From Streptomyces lomondensis (GTDB lineage: Bacteria > Actinomycetota > Actinomycetes > Streptomycetales > Streptomycetaceae), in contig NZ_BMWC01000018.1 in the NCBI RefSeq assembly GCF_014651035.1, positions 1 to 64,000 of the forward strand: a DNA stretch of 64,000 nucleotides. Direction: 5' to 3'. Shown here one piece after another: positions 8,893 to 17,488 of the stretch (position 1 is the first letter of the stretch; the number at the start of each line of letters is the position of its first letter). The translations under genes were made by a program, and so were the position numbers. The notes under the pieces were generated by a model. The model saw nothing but the letters and a program-made list of their open reading frames with translations. It had not been told where the DNA came from and ran no database searches.

Positions 8893-9688
8893 CCGAGCCG
8901 TTCCTGCCGATAGGCGAGTACGGTCCGTAACCCGTGCGGCTGCGGGATCCCCCAGGTACGGCGAAACGACCGCGATCCCAGCAGCCCTCGCCGCGGATCG
9001 GGCGCTCGTCGCCGCAGAGCGCTCCGGCGAGGGTGCGCAGCCCGCGGTGGCTCGTGCGATCGCCGTGCTGCGCGAGCAAGGTGTTCTGGTTCTCGATGGC
9101 CCGGACGGGTACGAGTCGCATCCTCCGAAGCGCGGGAATCCTGAGGCGTACCCCTTGGGGAAGGCAAGCACTCGCGGCTGTTCGGCGTCAGGGTGGCCTG
9201 ATCGGTGCGTACGTCGGAAAGTAACTGTCGGGGCCGCCCGCTTCTTTGCCAGTGTCGTGCTTCCGCGGCCTGCCTCAAGGGCGCTGCGCGTCGCCTTCGG
9301 CGATGGCCCTGCGGGCCACCCTTGACCCAGGCCGCTCCAGCACGGGAGAGAAGCGAGCGAGCGGCCCGGAAAGGCGGGTGGCCAGGCCGGCGCTCCCTTC
9401 GGTCCGTTGCCCGGTTGCTCGGCGACAGGGTGGCGCGGGCGCGCCTCGCCTGCACACCGGGTGGAGTAAGCGGCGATCGGCGTGTGGGTGGTGGGGCGGC
9501 GGCTGTCCGCAGGTGGGGTGTCGGGGCGCGGGTTCGGCCTATTCTTGAAGCCAGGGGCTGGTTTCCCCCTGTGTTCAACTACTTCGCTGCCTCGAAAGGC
9601 CAGTTGATGACACTCGGCATGGTCCTCGGTGACGTGGTCGTCGTGACTTCGCGCGTTCGCTCACGTTCGGCCTTCCGAGGAGTTTGCC
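8893..9688. other. Degraded intergenic stretch, 0.8 kb
   Basis: No intact gene. One plus-strand frame from about 8957 to 9223 reads YGETTAIPAALAADRALVAA and continues with VARAIAVLREQGVLVLDGPD, protein-like composition without start or known family, then loses coding character after about 9150. I take it for a gene remnant. The rest (9230-9688) shows no recognisable feature apart from the run-in to the next gene. Confidence 0.4.
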
Positions 9689-11407
9689 GTGTCCACGATC
9701 CACTGGATCGAGGCTCAACCCCGTTCCGCCCGCTTTCACTCTGAGTCGGGCCTGCCGCTGCCCCGCCGGGTCGTTGTCGCCGACGATCGGATGCGGGCCT
9801 CCGTCGCCTACCGCCTGGCCTGCGAGGGCACCGCGTTGCTGTGGCGCGGGGACTTCCACAACGCCCGGCAGTTGCTGCGGGCGATGGATCGCCGGGTCGG
9901 CCGTAGCGCGCCCGGTGCGGCGCCGGCGCCGGCCGAGACCTTCCGTCTGCAACGTCGGTTCCGTGCCCACCGCGCCCGTGTGCTCGGCAAGTTGCTGGTC
10001 GTGTTGGAGGATCACGCCTTGGCGCTGCGCCGGGCGCCTGATGTGCGCCGGGCGTGTGACGAGGCGTACGGGCCGGCTGACGGGCCTGTGGCCGTCGCGC
10101 TGACGGAGCTGCTGGGGGTGGTCAGTGCTCGGCAGTGGCGGGAGAGGGGGGTGCACGTCCCCGCGTTGGAGGCGCGGGTTCATCCGCATTACGGGGTGTT
10201 CGCGCCGACCAGGGGGGAGTACGTCGATCTCGTGGCGCGGGCGCCGTTGCCGTGTGGCGGGGGCGTGCGTACGGCGTTCGACCTGGGGACGGGCACCGGC
10301 GTGCTCGCCGCCGTGCTGGCCCGGCGGGGGGTCGGGCAGGTCGTGGCGACGGATGTGAGCGCGCGGGCGCGGGACTGTGCCCGGGACAACGTACGGCGGT
10401 TGGGGCTCGGCCGGACGGTCCGCGTCACCGGGCCCGGCCTGTACCCGGAAGGGCGCGCCCACCTCGTCGTCTGCAACCCGCCCTGGATCCCGGCCCGGCC
10501 CGCCTCCGACCTCGACCTCGGTGTCTACGACGCCGACGGCGGCATGCTCCACGGCTTCCTCGACGGGCTCGCCGGACGGCTGGAACCCGGCGGTGAGGGC
10601 TGGCTCGTCCTGTCCGACCTGGCCGAAGGCCTCGGGTTGCGCAGCCGGGAGGAGCTGCTGAGCGCCATTGAGGCGGCAGGGCTGCGCGTGGTCGACCGTC
10701 TGGATACGCGTCCGCGGCATCCGCGCGTGCGGGACACGGGTGATCCGCTGCATGCCGTGCGGGCCGCCGAGGTGACGTCCCTGTGGCGGCTGGCCCCGTC
10801 GGGTGACTGGGTGACCGGACCGGGTCAGTCCGTCAAGCCTGTGAAGCGTCCTCGGTGGAAGAGCAGCGGTCCCTGCGGGGCGTCGTCGCCCGTGCCGAGG
10901 GCGTTCACCCGGCCGACCACGATCAGGTGGTCGCCGCCGGTGTGGACGGCGTGGATCGCGCAGTCGATCCAGGCGACGGCACCCGACAGGCGCGGCGAGC
11001 CCGACACGGGCGCCGCGTCGTACGCCACGCCCGCGAACTTGTCCGCGCCGCTCACGGCGAAGGCACGGCACAGCTCGGCCTGGCCGGCGGACAGGACGTT
11101 CACGCAGAAGGCACCGGCCCGCGCGATCCGCGGCCAGGTCGTCGACGTACGGCCGACCATGAAGGCCACGAGGGGCGGGTCGAGGGAGAGGGAGGTGAAG
11201 GACTGGCAGGCGAAACCGGCAGGGGAGTCGCCGGTGGTGGCGGGTGGTGCCGTGACAACGGCCACGCCCGTCGCGAAGTTCCCGAGGACACGGCGGAATT
11301 CACGCGCGTCCAGAGGGGCGCGCTCGTCGTCGCCGACGCACCGCAACTCGGGGCGCGGCAGCGGCTCGACGGGCTCCGGCGCGGTGGCGCGGACCGACCT
11401 GAGGTAG
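9689..11407 (+). CDS. Class I SAM methyltransferase with abnormal C-terminal extension
   Basis: The first ~372 residues form a methyltransferase of the PrmC/HemK-like N-methylating type: SAM motif I FDLGTGTGVLA (about 197-207) and the catalytic NPPW tetrad at 263-266. The N-terminal ~190 residues are a helical region preceding a PTRGEYVDLV stretch. Homology-like sequence stops near SLWRLAPSGD (about base 10805), yet the frame stays open to 11407, adding about 195 Arg/Ser/Pro-rich residues that are simply the antisense of the flavin reductase gene. Either the stop codon was lost or there is a small frame error near 10800. The genuine domain is therefore 9689 to about 10810. GTG 9689 follows GAGGAG. 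Confidence 0.75.
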   Translation: MSTIHWIEAQPRSARFHSESGLPLPRRVVVADDRMRASVAYRLACEGTALLWRGDFHNARQLLRAMDRRVGRSAPGAAPAPAETFRLQRRFRAHRARVLGKLLVVLEDHALALRRAPDVRRACDEAYGPADGPVAVALTELLGVVSARQWRERGVHVPALEARVHPHYGVFAPTRGEYVDLVARAPLPCGGGVRTAFDLGTGTGVLAAVLARRGVGQVVATDVSARARDCARDNVRRLGLGRTVRVTGPGLYPEGRAHLVVCNPPWIPARPASDLDLGVYDADGGMLHGFLDGLAGRLEPGGEGWLVLSDLAEGLGLRSREELLSAIEAAGLRVVDRLDTRPRHPRVRDTGDPLHAVRAAEVTSLWRLAPSGDWVTGPGQSVKPVKRPRWKSSGPCGASSPVPRAFTRPTTIRWSPPVWTAWIAQSIQATAPDRRGEPDTGAASYATPANLSAPLTAKARHSSAWPADRTFTQKAPARAIRGQVVDVRPTMKATRGGSREREVKDWQAKPAGESPVVAGGAVTTATPVAKFPRTRRNSRASRGARSSSPTHRNSGRGSGSTGSGAVARTDLR

Positions 11408-11454
11408 CGGACGGCGGCTTCCGCCACCCCTGCTTGTCCCATCACATCCACCAT
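10825..11454 (-). CDS. Flavin reductase family protein (HsaB-like)
   Basis: A 209-residue FMN/FAD-binding split-barrel reductase. The signature LGNFATGVAVVTA starts near residue 59 and GFACQSFTSLSLDPPL follows; such proteins supply reduced flavin to two-component monooxygenases such as HsaA/HsaB. No oxygenase partner is adjacent, so its partner is elsewhere or is the monooxygenase at 17485-18690 (speculative). The ATG at 11454 stands four bases from a palindromic operator, so the message may be leaderless; an alternative ATG is at 11442. Lies 29 bases beyond the enoyl-CoA hydratase stop and so may be read both from its own promoter and from upstream. Confidence 0.85.
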   Translation of the reverse strand: MVDVMGQAGVAEAAVRYLRSVRATAPEPVEPLPRPELRCVGDDERAPLDAREFRRVLGNFATGVAVVTAPPATTGDSPAGFACQSFTSLSLDPPLVAFMVGRTSTTWPRIARAGAFCVNVLSAGQAELCRAFAVSGADKFAGVAYDAAPVSGSPRLSGAVAWIDCAIHAVHTGGDHLIVVGRVNALGTGDDAPQGPLLFHRGRFTGLTD

Positions 11455-11458
11455 TGAA

Positions 11459-11475
11459 GCTGACGGATCGTCAGA
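11459..11475. promoter_or_regulatory. 17-bp palindromic operator
   Basis: GCTGACG-GAT-CGTCAGA, near-perfect. It fits exactly between the stop of the enoyl-CoA hydratase (11484) and the ATG of the flavin reductase (11454), leaving four bases to the start codon. Confidence 0.85.
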
Positions 11476-11483
11476 TAGGAAGG

Positions 11484-12278
11484 TCAGCGGCCCCGGTACT
11501 CCGGGCTCCTGCGTTCCACGAAGCTCCGTACGCCCTCCTGCGCGTCCGCCGTCGTCATGTTGATCTCCTGCGCGGCGGCCTCCGCGGCGAAGGCGGTCGT
11601 ACGGTCGGTGTCGAGGGAGGCGTTGACGAGCTGCTTGGTCAGGGCGAGGGCGCGGGTCGGGCCGGCGGCGAGGCGTTCGGCCCAGGCGCGGGCCGTCTTG
11701 TCCAGGTCGCCGTCCGGGACGGCCCGGTTCACCAACCCCATCCGCTCCGCGTCGGCCGCGGTGAGCGCGTCGCCGAAGAACATCAGCTCCTTGGCGCGCT
11801 GTGGGCCGACGAGGCGGGGGAGGAGGTAGGCGCCGCCGCCGTCGGGGACCAGTCCGCGCCGTACGAACACCTCGATGAACCGGGCCGATTCGGCCGCGAG
11901 GACGAGGTCGCAGGCGAACGCGAGATGCGCGCCGAGGCCGGCCGCCGTGCCGTTCACCGCCGCGATCACCGGCTTCTCGCAGTCGAGGACGGCGGCGATC
12001 AGGCGCTGGGCGCCGGTGCGCAGGGTGCGTGCGACGTCCCCGGCGATCCGCTCGCCCGTCACGGCGCCGGTGCCCCGCAGGTCCGCGCCCGCGCAGAAAC
12101 CGCGGCCCGTGCCCGTGAGCACCACGGCTCGTACGGCGGGGTCGGCGGAGGCGCCGGACAGCAGGTGGATGACGCGTTCGCGTTGGTCGGGAGTGAGGGC
12201 GTTCAGTGCCTCGGGCCGGTTGAGGGTGAGGGAGAGGACGTGGCCGCCGGTGGTGTGCAGCACCTCGGGTCCCGTCAT
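11484..12278 (-). CDS. Enoyl-CoA hydratase/isomerase
   Basis: A 264-residue crotonase-fold protein. Oxyanion-hole segments are GRGFCAGADL and NGTAAGLGAHLAFACDL, and VRRGLVPDGGGAYLLPRLVG follows in the active-site helix region. In the second segment, the position occupied by one catalytic Glu in classical hydratases is not clearly acidic, so hydratase versus isomerase activity is open. ATG 12278 overlaps the stop of the upstream acyl-CoA synthetase by four bases, indicating translational coupling. Confidence 0.88.
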   Translation of the reverse strand: MTGPEVLHTTGGHVLSLTLNRPEALNALTPDQRERVIHLLSGASADPAVRAVVLTGTGRGFCAGADLRGTGAVTGERIAGDVARTLRTGAQRLIAAVLDCEKPVIAAVNGTAAGLGAHLAFACDLVLAAESARFIEVFVRRGLVPDGGGAYLLPRLVGPQRAKELMFFGDALTAADAERMGLVNRAVPDGDLDKTARAWAERLAAGPTRALALTKQLVNASLDTDRTTAFAAEAAAQEINMTTADAQEGVRSFVERRSPEYRGR

Positions 12279-14503
12279 CGGCCGCACACCGCCAGCGCGT
12301 CCAGCGCCACGGCGCCCTGCCCCTGCGGCAGCACCATCAGCGGATTGATGTCCAGCTCCGCGAGCCGGTCCCCGAGTTCCAGTGCCATGCGCTGCACGCG
12401 CAGGACGACCTCGACGAGCGCGTCCAGATCCGCCGGTGGCCGCCCCCGGACCCCGTCGAGCAGGGCCCGCCCGCGCAGCCCCGCGAGCATGTCCCGCGCC
12501 CGCTCCTCCCCGAAGGGCGGCACCCCTACGGCCGTGTCGCGCAGCACCTCGACGAGGACACCGCCGAGCCCGACGGTCACGGTCGGGCCGAACAGGTCGT
12601 CGTGGGTGACGCCGACGACCGTCTCGACGCCCTGCTCGACCATCTGGCAGACCAGCACGCCGTCCAGGGAGACATCCTCGTAGCGGGCGATGTCGGTCAG
12701 CTCCCGGTAGGCGTCGCGGACCTGGCTGGCCGAGGTCAGGCCGATCTTCACCAGGCCCAGCTCGGTCTTGTGGGCGATCCGGGCGCCCGAGGCCTTCATG
12801 ACGACCGGGTAGCCCACGAGCCCGGCCGCGCGGACGGCCGCCGCCGCGCTGGTCACCAGCTGCTCGCGCGGCACGCGGATGCCGTACGCCCGCAGCAACT
12901 GCTTCGCCGCGTGCTCGCTCAGCTGCTGTCCGGGCTGCATGAGCGCCTGCGCCTTGCGGTAGGACGGCGAGGGGGTGCGCGGGGCCTCGTCGAAGGGGGA
13001 GCGGTAGCCGGTCGTGAAGCGGTGGTGGGCCAGGTAGGCGCGGACGGCCGTGAGGCAGTTGCCGACCGTGCGGAAGGTGGCCACGCGCGAGGAGCCGAGC
13101 AGGACCTCGCGGTAGGCCGGCTCGGTGCCGACCGGCGACCCCCACACCACGCACACCAGCTTGTCCGTGTGCTCGGCCGCGTCCACCAGGTCCCGGACGA
13201 GCCGGTCGCTGAGCGGGGGGAACGGCCCGGTGATCGGGCAGACCAGCACGCCCACCTCCGGGTCGTCGAGAAGCGCGTCGATGATCTTCCGGCCGCGCCG
13301 GTCACCGACCGGATGGCCGCCGTTGTCGACGGGGTTGGCGACGCTGAGGTACTCCGGTATCCACTGGTGCAGCTCGGCCTGCTTCGCCTCGCACAGCACC
13401 GGCAGCCGCAGGCCCGCCTCGGTCGCCAGGTCGGCGACGTGCGCGCCCGTGCCGCCCGAGATCGAATAGACGACGACCCCGTCGGCGCGCGGCGGCCGGG
13501 CCCGGGCCAGCAGGGCGGCGGTGTCCTGGAGTTCGTCGAGCCCGTCGACCCGGATCACGCCGTACTGCAGTAGCGCCGCGTCCACCACCGCGTCCGCGCC
13601 GGTCAGCTTGCCGGTGTGGGAGGCGGCCGTGCGGGCGCCGGTCTCGGTGCGGCCGACCTTGACCGCGACGACCGGCACGCCGCGCCGGGCGGCCCGGTCG
13701 GCGGCGAGCAGGAAGGAGCGGCCGTCCTTCAGCCCTTCCAGGTAGCAGGCGATGGCGCCGACCTCGGGCTGCTCGGCGAAGTAGGAGAGGAAGTCGGCGG
13801 TCTCCAGGTCGGCCTCGTTGCCGGTGGGCGCCCAGTGGGAGAGGCGGATGCCGAGTTGCTGGAGGGCGAAGACGGGGCGGCCCTGGTGGCCGGACTGGGT
13901 GATCAGCGCGATCGCCGGCCCTTCCAGGTCGTCGCGGAACCGCTCGAAGGCGTTGAGGTTGGTGTTCGGCCCCAGTAGCCGCAGCCCGGACCGCTCGACG
14001 GCGGCGGCCAGTCGCCGCTGGGCGGCCTCGCCCTCCGGCCCGGTCTCGGCGAACCCGGAAGCGAAGACGACGGCGAACCGCGCCTTGGCCTCGGCCAGTT
14101 CCTCGATCACCGGCAGGGGATCACCGACGAGGACGACGGCCAGATCGACCTGCTCGGGCAGGTCCGCGACGGAAGGGGAGCAGGGAAGACCGAAGACGGA
14201 CGGACGGCTGGGATGCACCGGATACAGCCGGGCCCCGACCCGCTCGGCCCAGTCGGCCAGTTGCCGGGTGATGCCGGTGTTGGGGCGCCCCTCGGCGTCC
14301 GAGGCGCCGATCACGGCGATCGAGCGGGGGCGGAAGAAGCGGTCCAGATCGGGGACGTCGGCGTGCAGCGGACGCCCGCTGACATCGAGGTCGCCCACCT
14401 GGGCCGGCCTGCCGTGCACGGCGGGTCCGGACCGCTCGCCACAGGCGATGGCCCGGGCCCGGCGGGAGTCGGTGGTGAGGGTGCCGTGGGTCGATCCAAG
14501 CAT
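12275..14503 (-). CDS. NDP-forming acyl-CoA synthetase
   Basis: A 742-residue acetate-CoA ligase family protein that activates a carboxylic acid via an acyl phosphate and phosphohistidine. A CoA-binding Rossmann domain comes first (IAVIGASDAEGRPNTGI, near residue 60), then two succinyl-CoA-ligase-like domains with the phosphohistidine motif SHTGKLTGADAV. An ATP-grasp domain occupies the last ~220 residues (YPVVMKASGARIAHKTELG; ELDINPLMV). First gene of a two-gene operon with enoyl-CoA hydratase, behind twin operators at 14535 and 14560. It probably performs the entry activation step for one substrate of the regulon, next to the AMP-forming ligase at 35184. Confidence 0.88.
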   Translation of the reverse strand: MLGSTHGTLTTDSRRARAIACGERSGPAVHGRPAQVGDLDVSGRPLHADVPDLDRFFRPRSIAVIGASDAEGRPNTGITRQLADWAERVGARLYPVHPSRPSVFGLPCSPSVADLPEQVDLAVVLVGDPLPVIEELAEAKARFAVVFASGFAETGPEGEAAQRRLAAAVERSGLRLLGPNTNLNAFERFRDDLEGPAIALITQSGHQGRPVFALQQLGIRLSHWAPTGNEADLETADFLSYFAEQPEVGAIACYLEGLKDGRSFLLAADRAARRGVPVVAVKVGRTETGARTAASHTGKLTGADAVVDAALLQYGVIRVDGLDELQDTAALLARARPPRADGVVVYSISGGTGAHVADLATEAGLRLPVLCEAKQAELHQWIPEYLSVANPVDNGGHPVGDRRGRKIIDALLDDPEVGVLVCPITGPFPPLSDRLVRDLVDAAEHTDKLVCVVWGSPVGTEPAYREVLLGSSRVATFRTVGNCLTAVRAYLAHHRFTTGYRSPFDEAPRTPSPSYRKAQALMQPGQQLSEHAAKQLLRAYGIRVPREQLVTSAAAAVRAAGLVGYPVVMKASGARIAHKTELGLVKIGLTSASQVRDAYRELTDIARYEDVSLDGVLVCQMVEQGVETVVGVTHDDLFGPTVTVGLGGVLVEVLRDTAVGVPPFGEERARDMLAGLRGRALLDGVRGRPPADLDALVEVVLRVQRMALELGDRLAELDINPLMVLPQGQGAVALDALAVCGR

Positions 14504-14534
14504 CGTTCCGCCCGCTCCTGTGAGACAGCCGCTA

Positions 14535-14551
14535 ACTGACGCTCTGTCAGA
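14535..14551. promoter_or_regulatory. 17-bp palindromic operator
   Basis: ACTGACG-CTC-TGTCAGA, 31 bases before the synthetase start. Centre-to-centre distance to the next copy is 25 bp. Confidence 0.75.
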
Positions 14552-14559
14552 TTATCTGA

Positions 14560-14576
14560 ACTGACATGACGTCAGG
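14560..14576. promoter_or_regulatory. 17-bp palindromic operator, second copy
   Basis: ACTGACA-TGA-CGTCAGG. Weaker copy forming a pair with 14535-14551. Confidence 0.65.
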
Positions 14577-14666
14577 AATGGTCGGGAGCGGGCGAAGTTG
14601 CCGCTGGTCCGGCGAATCGTCCGAACCCGGTGCATGAGAAGGGGCGTTCGATGCCACGTTGAAGGG

Positions 14667-14822
14667 ATGAGTGAGGTGGCCTCCGGTATGCGGTTGATGA
14701 CCATGAATGTGCTGGCACCGCAGTACGCCGACGGCGCGAGTCGGCGGGCGGTGCTGGCGCAGGAAGTCCGGCGTCAGGGCCCGGATGTGCTCGCGTTTCA
14801 GGAAGTCACTCGTGAGGCCGTG
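14667..14822 (+). pseudogene. 5' remnant of an endonuclease/exonuclease/phosphatase family gene
   Basis: ATG 14667 opens a frame reading RLMTMNVLAPQYADGASRR and then GPDVLAFQEVTRE, the conserved N-terminal strand and Glu-containing motif of the EEP (DNase I-like) superfamily. After about 50 residues the frame passes into insertion-sequence DNA, so the catalytic His/Asp motifs are lost. An intact member of the same superfamily sits at 49637. Confidence 0.75.
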
Positions 14823-14831
14823 GCAGCCCGC

Positions 14832-15460
14832 ATACGGCGGGCTGGGACCACCCACCCTGCCCCGCTACCGCGAGGCCGCCAAGCCACTGACCGCGTTTGT
14901 CGACTCCGATACCCGCTTCGAGCCGGTCACCTGGCGACAGGGCAGCAAGGGCACGATGACCTCGCACTTCGCTGTGCTCGAAGTGCGGCCCTCGGGCAAG
15001 GAAGCCACCCGAACCGCTCAGGAAGCGGCTGGCGGACGCAGCCGCTGGAACGGTGTGCTGCCGCTGCGGACCCTGCTGGTCGAGCAGCAGCGGCTGAGCC
15101 GACCGGTTACTGGATGACCGACCTGCCGGCCACCACCCCGGTCGCCGACCTGGTGCGGTGGGCGAAGATGCGCTGGCGGATCGAGCACGACTACCGCGAG
15201 CTCAAGCACGGCCTGGGCCTGGACCACTTCGAAGGCCGCACCTGGCGCGGCTGGCACCATCACGTCACCCTCGTCACCGCCACCCAGACCTTCCTCACCC
15301 TTCGGCGGCTCGACCCAAAAGCACACGTCGGCCTGACCCTCTACCAGGTCCTGGACGCACTCCAGGACCTGCTGAGGTGCTGGACCGGTACCTGCGCCAC
15401 CTGCGGCCGCCCCCTCACCACACGCAGAACCAAAGCCCAAACCCAACGAAGCACTACTAG
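14832..15460 (+). mobile_element. IS701-type transposase fragment
   Basis: Only the C-terminal half of a DDE transposase is left. It begins at YGGLGPPTLPRYRE and continues through WRQGSKGTMTSHFAVLEVRP to LLVEQQ. A frameshift near 15098-15105 follows; the neighbouring frame then gives TGYWMTDLPA, MRWRIEHDYRELKHGLGLDH (with the catalytic Glu region) and TLYQVLDALQDLLRCWTGTC. A further frame change precedes the end at CACTACTAG (CTAG 15457-15460). The 5' half and left end are missing, so it is immobile. Confidence 0.8.
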
Positions 15461-15589
15461 AACGCGGGCGACGGCGCGGTGTGGTGGCTGAAGTCGGCGA
15501 CCACATCGGGCGCGAAGTCCTTCGGCCCGTCGGCGCTGGGAGTGTCGACCTCGGGAGCACCGGGGTTCGGAACGGCACTGGGCGGCTGA
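15461..15589 (+). pseudogene. 3' remnant of a second FG-GAP gene
   Basis: Directly after the insertion-sequence end, 42 codons read NAGDGAVWWLKSATTSG and close with GFGTALGG and TGA. They align with the last residues of the neighbouring FG-GAP gene at 17055-17191 (NSGDGALWWLKSATTST ... AFGATLRG). A tandem paralogue therefore lost everything except its C-terminus to the insertion or deletion. No other gene lies in 15590-15755. Confidence 0.75.
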
Positions 15590-15755
15590 CGAAGGCTCCC
15601 TGCCCTTACCCCAGAAGTTCACCGAACTCCCGTACAACCCTCCTGCACCATCGCTGGTCTTCTAGTGGCAGATCTCTCACGTCCCACGTCACACGGCAGT
15701 TGGGCCGACGCCCAGGCGGCGGGACCCCGGCTCCTGGCTCCCTTCTGGAGTTCCC

Positions 15756-17191
15756 TTGCGCACTCGTCCGTTCCTCATGGCCGTCGGCCTGCTCACGAGC
15801 ACGCTTGCGCTGACCGCGCCCACCGCCCACGCGGCTGGTCCGGCCGCCCCATACGACTTCAACGGCGACGGCTACCGCGACCTGGCGATCGGCGCCCCCG
15901 GCGCAACGGTCGGCGGCAAGACCAAGGCCGGCGCGGTGACGGTCGTCTACGGCGGCTCGACGGGCCCGAGCACGGCCAAGTACAAGCTCCTCACCCAGAA
16001 CACGACCGGTGTGCCGGACAGCGCCGAGTCCGGCGACGGCTTCGGTACGGCGGTGGCCTCGGCCGACCTGAACAAGGACGGCTACGCGGACCTGGTCGTC
16101 GGCACACCGGGCGAGGAACGGAGCAGCGACACCGACGACGGCATGGTCCAGGTCGTCTGGGGCGGCACGTCGGGCCTGTCGGGTTCCCTCACCCTTGCCG
16201 GCGGCGATACCTACACCGACCGCCTCGGCCAGGCCCTCGCCATCGGCGACTTCGACGACAACGACAAGATCGACGTGGCGATGGGCGGCAGGGGCGCCGC
16301 CGACCTCGTCATCCTCCAGGGCCCGTACACCAGGGCGGGCGGCGCCGACGGAGGCCCGCGGGCCGCGTCGATGGCGAACGCGCCGAAGCCCTACGACCCG
16401 GCGTACGGCGTGGAGTACCTGTCGGCGGGCGACATCTACGGCCAGGGCTTCGACAGCCTCGTCGTCCACGGCCGCAAGAAGGGCACTGACGACGCGCTCA
16501 CAGCGGTCGCCGACACCCGCGTCCTCGACTTCCTCGGCTGGATGGAGTACGTGCCGGGCGGCTATGTCTCCGCCGTCGGCGACGTCACCAAGGACGGCCG
16601 CGCCGACCTCCTGATCGGCAACCACCGCGAGCCCTCCGCCGACCCCTCCGGGGCGCTCGGCGGCAAGGCGACGCTCGTGCTGGGCGCCCCCGAGTCCCAG
16701 TGGGTCAACGCCCGCTCCACCGGGACGATCACCCAGGACGCCTCCGGTGTCCCCGGCACCGCGGAGCCCGGCGACGGCTTCGGCGGCGGCGTCGCCATCG
16801 GCGACTTCACCGGTGACGGCTACGGCGACCTGGCCGTCGGCGCGCCGTACGAGTCCTTCGGCGGCGCCGAGGACACCGGCACGGTGACCCTGCTCCGCGG
16901 CATGAGCGTCGGCTGGTCGCCGACCGGCGCGGTCACCCTCTCCCAGTCCACCTCCGGCGTCCCCGACACGGCCGAGTCGGGCGACCGCTTCGGCGCCCGC
17001 GTCGTCCTCTCCGACACGACGAAGGCGGCAAGGCCGACCTGACGGCGGCTGCCCCCGGCGAGAACTCCGGCGACGGCGCCCTCTGGTGGCTGAAGTCGGC
17101 GACCACGTCGACCGCAAGGACCTACGGCCCCGCGAAGTTCGGCATCTCCACCACCGGCACCCCGGCCTTCGGCGCGACCCTGCGCGGCTGA
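15756..17191 (+). pseudogene. FG-GAP (integrin-alpha-like) repeat protein, frameshifted near the end
   Basis: Secreted beta-propeller protein. The start is TTG 15756 after CTGGAG; the signal peptide ends in PTAHA-AG near residue 27. Repeated FG-GAP/calcium-loop blocks such as DFNGDGYRDLAIGAPG, DLNKDGYADLVVG, DVTKDGRADLLIG and DFTGDGYGDLAVGAPY follow. At about 17023 one base is missing relative to the expected DTTKDGKADL, so the frame stops at 17042; shifting frame restores ADLTAAAPGENSGDG to a stop at 17191, matching the paralogous tail at 15461. Either a real inactivating deletion or a sequencing error. Confidence 0.75.
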
Positions 17192-17228
17192 CCCACCACC
17201 GACCCCACGACCTCCCGAGGACCCCTGC

Positions 17229-17282
17229 ATGCGCAAGCACACTACGGCGACAGCCCTGACCACCGCGTTACTGACGCGCTGA
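17229..17282 (+). pseudogene. Truncated start of a third secreted FG-GAP-like gene
   Basis: ATG 17229 with GAGGA upstream encodes MRKHTTATALTTALLTR then a stop. The sequence is signal-peptide-like and its upstream region resembles that of the FG-GAP gene at 15756. Immediately after it comes AAGCACTACTAG, the same 12 bases that end the insertion-sequence fragment at 15449-15460, so this gene too was probably cut by such an element. It contains a TTA codon. Confidence 0.45.
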
Positions 17283-17298
17283 CCCTCCCCAAGCACTA

Positions 17299-17488
17299 CT
17301 AGGGGCTGTTGTTTGGATCACGCCGCAGACGCGGGGTCTGGCACGCACATCTGCCGCGTTGTCGTCGGTTGCCGACTCCCCCAAGCTCTCGACTTCGCTC
17401 GAGCAGGGAGGTACCCCCATGACCCCGCTCACCGGCACTGAACACCACCGTCACTTCCCTGCGACCTGATCCAAACAACAGGCCCTAG
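17299..17488. mobile_element. 190-bp MITE-like element
   Basis: Terminal inverted repeats CTAGGGGCTGTTGTTTGGAT (17299) and, on the other strand, CTAGGGCCTGTTGTTTGGAT (ending 17488) differ at one base and continue with CA. Both ends carry CTAG, a target preferred by some IS5-, IS630- and IS701-type elements. The inside has no transposase. The right-end CTAG supplies the stop codon of the monooxygenase gene on the minus strand. Related ends occur at 1-95. Confidence 0.8.

Noticed and set aside
14832..15460. Functional transposon
   Set aside because: 5' half missing and at least one frameshift near 15100.
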